NCBI RefSeq assembly: GCF_963576615.1
Contig: NC_088714.1
Coordinates: forward strand, 64,922,667-64,986,666
Direction: 5' to 3'
Length of the DNA stretch: 64,000 nt
Origin: Watersipora subatra
Taxonomy: Eukaryota; Bryozoa; Gymnolaemata; Cheilostomatida; Watersiporidae
This document shows positions 12,101 through 20,907 of this stretch, in pieces; positions within the stretch are counted from its first letter, which is position 1, and each line of letters starts with the position of its first letter. The position numbers were made by a program, and so were the translations under genes. A model generated the notes under the pieces. The model was not told the origin of the DNA, did no database searches, and was given only the letters and a program-made list of their open reading frames with translations.

Positions 12101-12826
12101 TGTAAAATATGGATAAAAAAGGCTAAACGGTTTTTACTATAGAATAACAAGTTTATATTCTTAGTATATACCTAGTTATCTGGTGATGAAATAACCTACT
12201 GACTGACTGACTATGAATACCAAATAATATGCTGTATCCTTGTGAACAGGTTTTTATAGATTTTATGTTTATAGCAGTATTTTTAAGTTTTTGTTGTAGA
12301 TTACATACTTCTAAAGAAATAGTGATTTCGACGGTAAAGTTCACCAATTCCCTGTGAAGCTTCAACATAGTGCTTTGTCTTGATTCATAAATGTGTTTTA
12401 CCACAAAATTATTCCACAACAGAAAATATTGTTTATCAACTTTCAATGTAGTTTATAGTATTTATTACCAACTTTTACATCAAATTTTATTTAACATACT
12501 TAGTACCATCCATTGTTAGCATATACCATATCAAAGGTTTTCAGTTATACTGTGTTGAAATTTGTTTAAGCTTTTTGTTTTATCATTTCCATTTGCAGGC
12601 CCTATTAATTGGATGCTACTCTATTTATATGAGAGTCACGGGTCAGCCAACAGAAGTAGTAGAGTCTCAAGATAATGAACAGATAACGGAAGAAGCTGTG
12701 TACAATACAGAGAAAGTAGACAATGTGAGAGAGGTTAATGAGAAGATAATAGAAAAATACTTGAAGCATGAAGACTTGACTAAAGTTTATCTTCAACAAC
12801 CAGCCTCTGACTCTAGTAATAAATGA
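3165..12826 (+). CDS. SLC18B1: MFS transporter, SLC18B1-like, copy 1 (11 coding exons, complete)
   Basis: Exons: 3165-3440, 4998-5071, 5422-5569, 6047-6115, 6988-7075, 7949-8091, 9617-9712, 10596-10705, 10998-11093, 11564-11735 and 12599-12826. All have GT/AG borders and matching phases, giving 1500 nt and 499 residues. An acidic cytosolic N-terminus (1-31) precedes about 12 hydrophobic segments. TM1 is near 33-55, the TM2-TM3 loop with the GTIVSQLTKWPP stretch is near 86-98, a glycine-rich TM5 motif (GTGMAFAFGTALGG) is near 171-184, a central loop is near 218-236, and a second glycine-rich segment (GAMSLGSTIGPVISG) is near 385-400. The hydrophilic C-tail (about 440-499) is charged and helix-prone. 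The order and motifs match the SLC18B1 branch (vesicular polyamine/amine proton antiporters) from memory. Substrate and compartment are inferred. Unlike copies 2-4, the N-terminal dileucine is lost (EPLF instead of ELLS). The start aligns with the other three copies (M-x-E-S). Confidence 0.9.
4104..4834 (-). mobile_element. Remnant with mariner/pogo-type terminus in intron 1 of copy 1
   Basis: Intron 1 is 1557 bp here but 881 bp in copies 2 and 3, and the extra DNA lies here. Read on the minus strand, its end is TA followed by CAGTGGAGCCTTGGTTCTCG, the style of Tc1/mariner-pogo inverted ends, with more 'ggttttcg' repeats following. About 290 bp further in is an ATG reading MSSKRA, reminiscent of pogo/Tigger-like transposase starts, but the frame soon loses resemblance. 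The other end (near 4104) shows no matching inverted repeat, so this looks like a 5'-end fragment. The 89-residue minus ORF inside (4606-4875) is Arg/Lys-rich and not recognised. Confidence 0.4.
7740..7915 (+). repeat. Degenerate short tandem repeats in intron 5, copy 1
   Basis: Repeated motifs like 'caagtactaacaggtgcta' and 'gactagcaag' fill the end of intron 5 just before exon 6. A homologous tract is in copy 2 (28125-28335) and a deleted version in copy 3 (44704-44762), so the tract predates the duplications. Confidence 0.6.
8925..9015. repeat. Single-copy homologue of the 60-bp satellite unit, intron 6 of copy 1
   Basis: The sequence 'ccatattatgagcatttg' followed by TCAACACTACTG, with flanks 'gctaaaccaag' and 'tcatctttaactgtaag', matches one unit of the 40-copy array at 45941-48332 plus both of its edges. 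It lies in the equivalent intron, between exons 6 and 7. Only one unit is present here, so this looks like the pre-amplification state. Confidence 0.85.
9835..10215. repeat. Degenerate ACTATAGACT-type repeats in intron 7, copy 1
   Basis: A ~380-bp tract is dense in variants of 'aaactatagactatag' and 'gactgtag'. The same tract is in intron 7 of copy 2 (29215-29610) and copy 3 (49100-49505), with similar length and order, so it is an old low-complexity repeat inherited through the duplications and not a recent expansion. Confidence 0.7.
10761..10862 (+). repeat. Imperfect palindrome in intron 8 of copy 1
   Basis: The left arm 10761-10800 and right arm 10823-10862 are ~85-90% reverse complements, separated by a ~22-nt loop. 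Key pairs are 'gtgagatt' with 'aatctcac' and 'ctaggtttt' with 'aaaacctag'. It lies ~55 bp after the exon 8 donor. The same structure is at the same place in copies 2 and 3, with compensating substitutions. Confidence 0.8.
11094..11177 (+). repeat. Triplicated splice-donor segment, copy 1 exon 9/intron 9
   Basis: Three tandem 28-bp units start at 11094, 11122 and 11150. Units 1 and 2 both begin GTAAGTATTATCTACCTCTG; unit 3 begins TTAAGT. The first unit is the real donor after exon 9 (GTTGA before GTAAGT). Copies 2 and 3 have only one unit. A second intact GTAAGT donor therefore sits 28 nt downstream of the first. Confidence 0.85.
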
Positions 12827-13810
12827 TGTAGCTTAATTTGATGAAGTTTAGTTTGTTATGTTTACAAACATAAGATTAGAGATATCTCACCCATCTCTGA
12901 ATTTATTCTACAGTATGTAGTTATCATGTTCTATTAATCGATATACTTCATTTATGCCCATTCTGTCAGTCATTCTCTATCTCTAGGCATATGTTTACAT
13001 TAGAGACTACTTCAAGATGTAAGTTAATGAGCTGTACACAGCAATTAAATAAGCAGACAGTTTTCAATTAAAAAACTATAAGAAAGCAAAAAAATGAACA
13101 ATTTTGAAATTGTTGAAACCACAATATACTTTATTTGTTTAAAACTAAATTTCAGCTTTCTTTTGTTTAGTGTTTGTTATGCTATGCTAAAATTTATATA
13201 GTCTCAAGTTGTTGTACAGAATGCTTCATTTTCATTGGTCTGTAATATTTTATTAATTATATTAGTTAAAAGAAGTACAGTCTACCAAACGCAGTTAAAT
13301 GTATAGCTAATAACTTAAATTTTTTGTTTAACATAAAACTGTTTCACTTTTTGATACTCTATTGGCTGAGGTTTGTTGACAGCATTATTTGGCTGTCAGC
13401 CGTTTTTTTGTTCACTACAGAATATAGTTTTCTCTGTATGATTTTATTCTTTGATATGTTGCTGTATTTTAGAGTTTCAAGTCTGTACAGTATGGAGGGT
13501 TTGTGTTGGTGGTTGGCTCTTATTACACTGCTAATACAATATAGTTATCAATTAACTCAACACATTTTTCATTAGATTTTGCAACTGTTGCGAGTTTAAT
13601 AAAACCGCAATGTAAGTTTGTTATTGTTAAGATTTAATCGCTATAACAGGGCGCAGCAAATATCAACAAAAACACAAACAAAAATACAAACAAAAACAAA
13701 CTTTGAGATGTAATGTATCTTGTATCGACATTAAATCAAATACTGCTTCAAGAAATAGCAAAGACTCTATCACACTCCGCTTGAAAAAAGAGAGATCAAC
13801 TAGATAGTAC
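12827..13810 (+). other. 3' flank/UTR region of copy 1
   Basis: No further gene is seen. The sequence after the stop aligns with the 3' flanks of copies 2 and 3 for several hundred bases; 13120-13620 matches copy 3 (53140-53580) and is replaced in copy 2 by a large insertion. An AATAAA occurs near 13600 as one possible polyadenylation signal. The 83-residue ORF at 13324-13575 is hydrophobic, not conserved as a frame, and probably chance. Confidence 0.45.
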
Positions 13811-14259
13811 TGTAAAGGAATTGGCCTAGGGATCTAGACTATTTCATGAAGAGATAAAATGCGCGTGATTTCGTTCCAGTTTTTATTATAGAAGGAAGTC
13901 CCACTAGCCGAGGAGCGTACGGCTATCTGCTCTGCTCAACTAAGTGAGCGTGCTCATTTACTGTATATATAATATCACCCAATCCGGCTAACGGCTAACG
14001 GTAAGAATACCGGCTAACAAGGTGAATAAGTAGGATTGTTAGTGCGTTGGTATGATAACAATTTAAGTGACGATAAGTGGTAGCGTAACGAGTAAAACAA
14101 GGATATAATAAAAAGGACAACACATACAATAAAATAAGACAACAATATGAGTGACGATAAGTGATAGCATAACGAGTGCAACAATGATATAATAAAAAGG
14201 ACAACACATACTATAAAATAAGAAATTTTATGCAACGCCATGGCCCGGTGTCTACCACA
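13811..14259. mobile_element. Possible solo LTR in 3' flank of unit 1
   Basis: A 449-bp block absent from unit 2 starts TGTAAAGG and ends CTACCACA. It is flanked by GTAC on the left and ATAC on the right; the empty site in unit 2 reads ATAC, fitting a 4-bp target duplication with one later change. TG...CA ends and a TATA-like stretch fit an LTR, but no internal region or second copy is present to confirm it. It contains an ~87-bp tandem duplication (14060-14215). It is a fossil and non-coding. A different insertion type is possible. Confidence 0.4.
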
Positions 14260-14263
14260 ATAC

Positions 14264-15290
14264 ACAAGATTAAAAAGAGATGGTAATTCTCTCACATATA
14301 CTTTTTTTAATTGCTTTAATTTTAATTAAAAATTTCTTTATTTCAATTCTAACAATAATTCCTTAGATTTTGGCCATTAGAGCTATTATGATAACATGCC
14401 CATTTATCAATGCCTAGACATTTGGCTGAAACTCTATTATTGACCTCACATAACCCCACTGTCTATAGTGGCCTTTTCTATCATAGTAGTTCCAACAATG
14501 AAACATTGAGTAAAAGGCTATGGCTTATCGGACCTCAATTAATAATAGTGGTTTTAACAAACAGCTCAATACATCATGCTGCTTTTAAAGGCATTCCAGG
14601 AGTTAATAAAACTAGTTTAGGTTTGTCCATATTCATCAGATAAGTCATCAAGTGAGTGACTTAAGCTTTAAGTCTTAGTAAATTAAAGCTGTCTGGTAAA
14701 ACTTTATAAAAATGGCTGCCACTCTTATTCTCCTGCTGTCAGTCAATTACTCAAGTTGTTGCCTGCTAAGCAGCATGACATATAAATAGATGACCTTGCA
14801 CTAATTGGTGGTTTCCAGTATAATTTGCAACCAGAGACTCACCAGCCTTCTACATTAATATGTAGATAATAATGTAAATATATACATATAGGTACATACA
14901 TGTAGCTATATAGGCCCTAATTTCACTTTCCTGTCGTATGAATGTCCGTATGAATGTCCCTCAGAGAGGGTTGAACAGTCTATTCTCAATATGTTAAGAT
15001 ATGCATGACTGGCTCATGGTTCAACATTTACAGTGTCTGTTCCACACAGCCTTCCACAGTGAAAACTTCTACCCTGTCTGGCTGGCCTCACATTTAATGA
15101 AGGTATTTAGATAATTTATGCTGTATTTATGTTATTTATAATACAATTCATGTATGTGTGATCTATTTGATATGAATGATCTTAGTTAGATAGATTAAAA
15201 TTTCTTCTGTAATTCCTTCTATTTAAAATTAGCTTCATGTGAGAATCATCTAATAGATCTCATGAATACATTATTAATAAAAGGTGAGTT
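14264..15290. repeat. 3' flank duplicon, unit 1
   Basis: No gene is seen. This region is shared with 36070-37545 of unit 2 and, more distantly, with two copies in unit 3 (53635-54660 and 54810-55960). Landmarks are 'gttaataaaactagttta', 'aaatggctgc' and 'gatatgcatgactgg'. The 77-residue ORF at 14410-14643 is not preserved between units. Confidence 0.6.
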
Positions 15291-16573
15291 TTAAATTAAT
15301 ATGAAATTGCTAAAAATGATAAAGTGCAGTGAGGATTGGGCAAACTCCTTTTACTTTTGTGTTCCATGGCGGACGTTTTAAACGTGCCAATTTGAAAAAC
15401 CAGATAATATGAAAAATCGCTGAATTCGGAGATCTAAAAATGTTTTCCTCACTGTTATATGAAAAAGTTTGTTGAGTATCAAGTTGATAAGTTCGTTAAC
15501 AATATAGGGGCAGAAGTTGGTTAAACTTTATCTTGGCCGAGCATCCGAAACACAGGCTAGCCGCAGCCTTATCCGGCTTGACAGAAAACCATCATTGCCA
15601 TATTGAGAGAGACGGTTCGGTCCCACCAAATGGGAAGGAAAAACAAATTGGCTGGAGTGACAGGCTGGACACCGGGTGCCTCAGCAATCACATAAGCCCC
15701 CAATCTGCGTAGATAGAGCCTATGCTATATAAAGAGAGATCCAAGCCAAAATAAAAGTTCAAGGAGAGGCGTCAAAGCAAACTATCTTTATTATTTGAAT
15801 GCATTATCTGTGCTTTATATATTCAGATGAATACTTTAATTTTTTAAGCTGCGCTCACAGCCATTTTGTCAACAGCGTTTTGCACTTTATCTTGGACCAG
15901 TTTTATGGCAGTTATCGGGTCTGTACTTCACGTTCACACCAGGGCGAGTTTGGATCAAAAGTGGGTGATTTTGCAACTTTTATTTGCAGGGTCAAATTAT
16001 TTTAGCTGATATATTTTTGTAAATCAAAACTTGCATTTTGTTGCCTGTTTCCTTGTGAGATTGACTGTTTCTCATGAATATTATTAATAAGTTTACAAAT
16101 TATCTTGAACTGCTCAGTTTATTACTAAATATGCAAAAAATATACTTTAAATATTGAGATAAAATGTAGCCATAAGTAGAACGATATTTTGCTAACAACA
16201 ACAGGTTCAATAATTATTATAGCAGCGGCATAATAATTAAAGCAGATATTTTGATTATCATCAGGTTAACATCCACAGATTTATTACTCGTATTATTACT
16301 GGCAGAGATGTGCACAAATGTGGAAGAAATATGGTGTTCACTTTAAATCAAAATGTGTGATTCACTGTGAAGAGCGATTTCATTGACTACTGAAATTGTA
16401 GATCAGTCTAAAATCATCAACCAATCGTGAGCAGCCTGGTACAATTTATTTCTAGACAAAATCGATCTTGGACTCATTTGTTCTTTTTAGTTGCATGTAA
16501 TTTTTGGTCATTGACCAAACTGTCCAGACAATCGGCATTAAATTAGCTTATGTAAAGCAACTTTACTTAAAGG
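15290..16573. repeat. Flank segment A, first copy
   Basis: This segment recurs at 20908-21605 (second copy) and as a single copy in unit 2 (37545-39245). Shared landmarks are 'cgctgaattcggagatct', 'aaaacttgcattttgttgcc' and 'cagacaatcggcattaaatt'. Its own right-hand tail is displaced to 20878-20907 by the 4.3-kb element at 16574. No protein-coding potential is evident; the 68-residue ORF at 15799-16005 is not maintained in unit 2. Confidence 0.75.
15508..16012. other. 505-bp segment present in A1 and unit 2 but absent from A2
   Basis: A2 (near 21125) reads straight through 'gacaatatatttttgtaa'. A1 has ~505 bp between ACAATATA and GATATATTTTTG. The same segment is in unit 2 (about 38152-38672). 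ATATA borders it on both sides, which fits either an insertion with a 5-bp target duplication or a deletion from A2 by microhomology. A TATA-like 'gctatataaagagag' lies inside. The ends are not TG/CA and I cannot name a family. Confidence 0.5.
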
Positions 16574-17765
16574 GAAACTGAACACAGTTTACTGATGAAA
16601 GCCAACTTTTACCCTATTCGTTTTGTGTAATTTACTACGCTTAACAACATATAAATTATTTCTTACAGCAGATAAATACTCAGAATAATATTTTAAAAAC
16701 AAAAAATGCCTGTGCATTCACATATAATTGAGTACAGAGTCTTTTTTTAACTGCATGTTTTGCAAAAAACATATAGATAACGAAATTGCGAAAATGAATG
16801 TGAAACGGACTCGTCACTGGGAACTCTGATTCTCAATCCATCATCCAATCACGAGACACGTAGCGTTTGACTTGATTCGTTATTATCTAATGTAAGGAGA
16901 CCGCACGTACCCCGCAAATGTGACAGCCCGGAAATAAGTGAACCTATCAAACACATTCTATGATCATCATTGCTAATACGTATCGCTAAAAAATTTCAAC
17001 TATAATCGATGTCCATCATTCTTCTATTACGCTTACAACACAAAGGCTAAACTACTCACTGCTAAAACAACTAATCCTTAATCCTCTACGGGTGCCTTGA
17101 AAGAAAAAACCAAAAATTTATTCCTTCATGCCTTGTTTCCTACATAATGTTGCCTGATCCAAACAGGAGTTATGTAGGCTTCAAAAATGTAGAATCAGAA
17201 AATGATCAGAATGACGCAGATGAAGTGGAGCTTTTTGTTATGGATGAAGGAAATTAATGTAAATTCAGTTGTGAGTCAAGGAAAATATAATTTTGAGAAA
17301 TATTTCAACTGAATTAGACAGCATCTTTACTTAGCTGATGTTAATGTCTTGTACAATGAGTAAGTGATTTTAACAAAATAATAAAATCATAATTTATGGT
17401 TTGACAAGTAATTATATTCAAATCATTTGACTTGGGCCATGACATAAAAACATCACATTTTACAGCTTACGTTACATCAATCTAAATAATGTTATACAAA
17501 GAACAGCATAATATGTTTGGTATTGCGCATATGTGTCTTTGTACCACTCGTTTCATTCACCAAGTCGTACGTGTTATTGTGGTTTTGTTTCCCATCGCTA
17601 TCTTTAATAAATAATTTATAATAATTAAAATTTAATGCCAGTTATCAATTGTGTTAATACAACTTCTGCATAAATTTATCTTTAATGTTGTTCAAGATGT
17701 AAAATTGGTACCCTTGCTGAAGAGTAGTATAATCCATATATAATTTTATAGTAGATACAGCTTAC

Positions 17766-18075
17766 CAGTCAGAACTTCTCTTCCAACATTTGTGTTGTGA
17801 TCTATCACTGCTAGTTTGATTCTCATAAAATATTCTGGGGGATCAAAGGCTATTCGCTTTGGAGCATAACTTATTATGAAGCTGTGGAGGTTTTCTAAAG
17901 CAACAGTGGGTTGACCATGGTTCAACAGACACAATGTGTTTAGCAGTCTCGCTTGCCCTAACGCATCACAAAGGACTTTGTGCCCTGCACTTCCTGGAAT
18001 TAGCCATTTCACTTTTCTTTCCATTTCTCTGTATACATCAATTTTTTCGTTGTTATTCTCCAATATATTATAAAT
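17766..18075 (-). CDS. Minus-strand exon of the TTAA element, unrecognised conserved-looking domain
   Basis: Bounded by acceptor TTTGCAG (before 18075) and donor GTAAGC (after 17766), this 310-nt exon is open in one frame. It encodes ~103 residues including WLIPGSAGHKVLCDALGQAR, LLNHGQPTVALENLHSF and YAPKRIAFDPPEYFMRIKLA. The composition looks like a real globular protein, not random ORF. I have the impression of similar sequences recurring in marine invertebrate genomes but cannot name a family. It likely belongs to the gene that begins with the THAP exon. Its start phase (0) does not fit the end phase (2) of the exon at 18326-18528, so a small unseen exon or a decayed splice site lies between them. 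Confidence 0.5.
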
Positions 18076-18325
18076 CTGCAAAGTTTGTGATTATTCAAAT
18101 GTTAACCAGCTGCAGAATATATACCATTTGTACAATTTCTGTTTAGTATTATGAAATAGATGACTACATCTTTTTATATCACAAACCAAAGGCATTCTAA
18201 GTGATATATAAAATATTATATCACACATTTGCCTGTGCTTTGTTATTTCTGAATATATTATTAGATTCAACATACAGCTTTCATGCCAACATTGGGTGTA
18301 AATAATATATTTTTTCATCACTCAC

Positions 18326-18528
18326 CAATTAATTGGTTCATGAGAGCAGTGGATGAACTTGTCGTGTCCTGGAAAGCTCCTATGAATATTAGTGACGTAG
18401 TATCTTATGCTAAGCACTATCTCAACCAATATCTCAGCATCGCCTTTACATACACAGAATACTACACATGGTTCTTTATTTCCTTTATCCAAGGGAGCAA
18501 CTCGTTTTGATCTTTGCGAACACATGTT
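18326..18528 (-). CDS. Minus-strand exon of the TTAA element, unrecognised
   Basis: A 203-nt open stretch lies between acceptor GAATAG (18529-18534) and donor GTGAGT (18325-18320). It encodes about 67 residues, including KRVAPLDKGNKEPCVVFC, KGDAEILVEIVLSIRYYV and SFPGHDKFIHCSHEPIN. Its start phase (0) matches the end phase (0) of the THAP exon upstream on the same strand. Two CxC/HC-like positions (CVC, HCSH) are visible, but no named motif is recognised. The acceptor's pyrimidine tract is weak. It is probably part of the same transposon-borne gene. Confidence 0.45.
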
Positions 18529-18654
18529 CTATTCAGATTTTTGGTCAGACTCTTGATCCAATGCCATACATCCTATCAAGAGATTACAAATAAGTAACAC
18601 TAAAGTTAGCATGTTTAAATTACTTCTAAACCATTACCTACAGTATTACCACCA

Positions 18655-18927
18655 CTACCACAAGCACTATCACCATAACCGCTACCTACCACCATCACCA
18701 GCACTATCACCATAACCGCTATCTACCACCATCACCAGCACTATCACCATAACCGCTACCTACCACCATCACCAGCACTATCACCATAACCGCTATCTAC
18801 CACCATCACCAGCACTATCACCATAACCGCTATCTACCACCACCACCAGCCCTATCACCATAACCGCTATCTACCACCACCACCAGCACTATCACCATAA
18901 CCGCTATCTACCACCACCACCAGCACT
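18655..18927. repeat. 37-bp minisatellite, ~7 copies
   Basis: Tandem units of 'accaccatcaccagcactat' plus 'caccataaccgctatct' (37 bp) occur with few changes; units alternate CTACC/CTATC and later CACCACCACC. They lie inside the TTAA-flanked element, in what would be the intron between the THAP exon and the next exon. No open frame is maintained and no coding role is seen. Confidence 0.85.
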
Positions 18928-18962
18928 ACACAATCAGTTAAAGTAGTTAAAGTCATAGTTAA

Positions 18963-19894
18963 AGCACATAAATTACATAATTTTTTTATTGTTTATTTCA
19001 ATACATCAGAGTCTTGGCTTTCGAATGAACTATTGTTTGCCATGGTGAGACAGACATTGGTTGGTGTTTATAGGATTTACCCAGAGTTCTACCTCAGAAA
19101 TGTTTACTGGCATAGGCTCGGAAATTGTGACGTCGCAATTTTCATATGCGATGTTGTGTGCTCTTACCGCATATCTTATCGCTTATATTTATCCACTATG
19201 ATAATGACGGTAGTGTCAGGCGAAGATAGGACAACTCCAGAGAATCAATGAAGATGGCAAAGGAATCAGTGTCATTAGTTTTCCATGTACAGATTATTTC
19301 TATGATAAATAACTCAGATTTGAAGCACCATACTATGTTTTCCCGATGATATTATGCACTAGCTCTCTCATTCTATTGTGATGTTGAGGGTCACGACTGA
19401 GACTATTTAGTTTCAAGCATCGCGTGATCTCGCCGAAAGTGCAATTGACATATAGTCCTAGGGCCACGCAACCGCAGGTCACAATTTAATCAATGTGATT
19501 TCAAAACCTTTATCAACGTCAGTACATTTATTGAGGCATAATTAATTAACCCAGAACATGTGTTTGTATTGGTCGGGCGTTAGCACTATACTGGGCATTG
19601 TTGATTATCTAGAATCCTGGCTTATATTAGCGCTCTCTGGGTTTAACAGCACCGATTGTCCCAGAAAAGTGCAGTCTCAATGTCAGCGAAAGGTATCAAC
19701 TACCGAATGCTAAATAATAACTGTGACATCACATATTGAGAATCTGTACCAAGTGGTTTTTTTGCAGGACATACTTTTGACACCCTGTTTTTCATAGTTA
19801 TAATTTTCTTTGTGTATTGAATATAGGCTCATTCGAAAGCCAAGACTTTGATGTATTGCAATATATAATAAAAACATTATGTAATTTATGTGCT
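18963..19894. mobile_element. Nested 932-bp TTAA-flanked inverted-repeat element
   Basis: The left end AGCACATAAATTACATAAT... and right end ...ATTATGTAATTTATGTGCT are ~70-bp inverted repeats (about 90% match), extending through CTTGGCTTTCGAATGA. TTAA lies directly outside both ends (18959-18962 and 19895-19898). The element sits wholly inside the 4.3-kb THAP element. The 72-residue ORF at 19033-19251 is not recognised; this looks non-autonomous. TTAA targets suggest mobilisation by a Kolobok- or piggyBac-type transposase. Confidence 0.85.
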
Positions 19895-20295
19895 TTAAAT
19901 GGTTATACCTGATTGTGAGTATAGGCTAATCGCTTCAAGTGATCTGTAAAGCCTATATTAGTAATGGCAGCATGAATATAAAAATAGTAATGCAATCCAA
20001 ATTTTATCATTATATTAGTCATATATTTAATGAACAATTAGAACATTTCTGACAATCCAGACTGAGCAAAAAACTTAAATTCCCTGACTAACTTTTACTC
20101 AGTTAGCCAAGTTAATTCAAGGGAATCAGGTTAAAATCAAACGTATGAAACTCCGCCTGAGTCTCATTGTCACCCAGTTTTATTAAATCATTGCTTTGTA
20201 CTCATGTACAGTAATAAATATTTCTAATTATTATATTTATTAATTTATATTAAAAAATTACTCTATTTGCTATTAACTATTTATAAATTACTTAC

Positions 20296-20607
20296 AGTTG
20301 AGGTTTTCCTGTTTGATGATGCCTTCTTGCTGTATGGTACAACACCATTAGGAAATGGAACTTTTCCCTTTTTCACTCTTAATCTTGTGGTTGTCCCAAA
20401 TTTCTCTGAATAAACTTGGCTCTCATGGAAATGCCTAATGCGCATGACCGCACTAGCAGATAGTATGCAAAAATTAATATCGGAACGCTTTGCCTTAGAC
20501 AGCCATAATTTTGCAAAATTTGACGACTGAGATACAGGCACTCTAAAAAATGTTATGCCACGAACTTTAGTGTCAGATTCGCACCTAGCAAAAAGACATC
20601 TACCCAT
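20296..20607 (-). CDS. THAP-domain exon (transposon-borne), with a substituted zinc ligand
   Basis: The ATG at 20607 opens 104 codons ending at donor GTAAGT (20295). Residues 1 to ~88 have the THAP layout: MGRCLFARC (C4, C9), a conserved W35, and H59-F60 followed by an LKKG-like RLRVKKGKVPFP segment equivalent to the family's AVPxxF tail. THAP domains are C2CH zinc fingers that bind DNA. The third ligand, expected at position 56 (three before the His), is Arg here, so zinc binding should be impaired. The exon ends in phase 0, which fits the next exon at 18528. Location inside a TTAA-flanked insert suggests it is the N-terminus of a transposase or accessory protein. Expression and integrity are unknown. 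Confidence 0.7.
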
Positions 20608-20907
20608 TGTAACTAACTGATTGGGGCTAAAAAAAAATTTAAATGCGTCGGACGTTATCTCACTAAGGAATAAGTAAAGAAACAGTTACCGGAAACGGCT
20701 GAATTGAGAATCAGTGATGTCCCGAAGAAAAGGCCCCAAAGTATATTTTCAACTTTGAACTTGCTAAACTAGTAGAATTATCGGCTTAAAAATTGTTTTC
20801 TCATTCAATTAACCTAGTATCATGTATTAGCAATCCTATATAAGCATTCTTAAAATTATGTGTTTGCTTTCACATTAAAGAAGCAACTGATACTGGTTGA
20901 GAGGTGA

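Larger units (their letters stand above)
16574..20877 (-). mobile_element. TTAA-flanked 4.3-kb element with THAP gene (Kolobok-like, inferred)
   Basis: Segment A is interrupted after ACTTAA by AGGGAAACTGAACAC and resumes after TGCTTTCACA with TTAAAGAAGC. A2 shows the uninterrupted site (TACGTAAAGAAGC), so the insert is bounded by a TTAA duplication. The two ends share about 10 of their first 15 positions (AGGGAAACTGAACAC against TGTGAAAGCAAACAC). A further match, CTGATTCTCAAT, occurs in inverted orientation ~180-260 bp inside each end. It carries a THAP exon and two other exons on the minus strand. A THAP-type transposase plus TTAA target sites is the known combination for the Kolobok superfamily, hence the inferred name. 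It also contains a nested element and a minisatellite, and is probably not autonomous now. Confidence 0.6.

Noticed and set aside
3165-12826. Copies as pseudogenes, because ORFs look short and broken
   Set aside because: The apparent breaks are introns. All 11 exons in copies 1-3 have GT/AG borders, matching phases and equal lengths.
14014-14295. Minus-strand 93- and 70-residue hydrophobic ORFs
   Set aside because: They span an ~87-bp tandem duplication within a unit-1-specific insertion; no conservation.
17934-18510. Plus-strand ORFs (70 and 75 residues) and the minus 76-residue ORF opposite or between the THAP-element exons
   Set aside because: Shadows of the better-supported minus-strand exons or of the intron between them.
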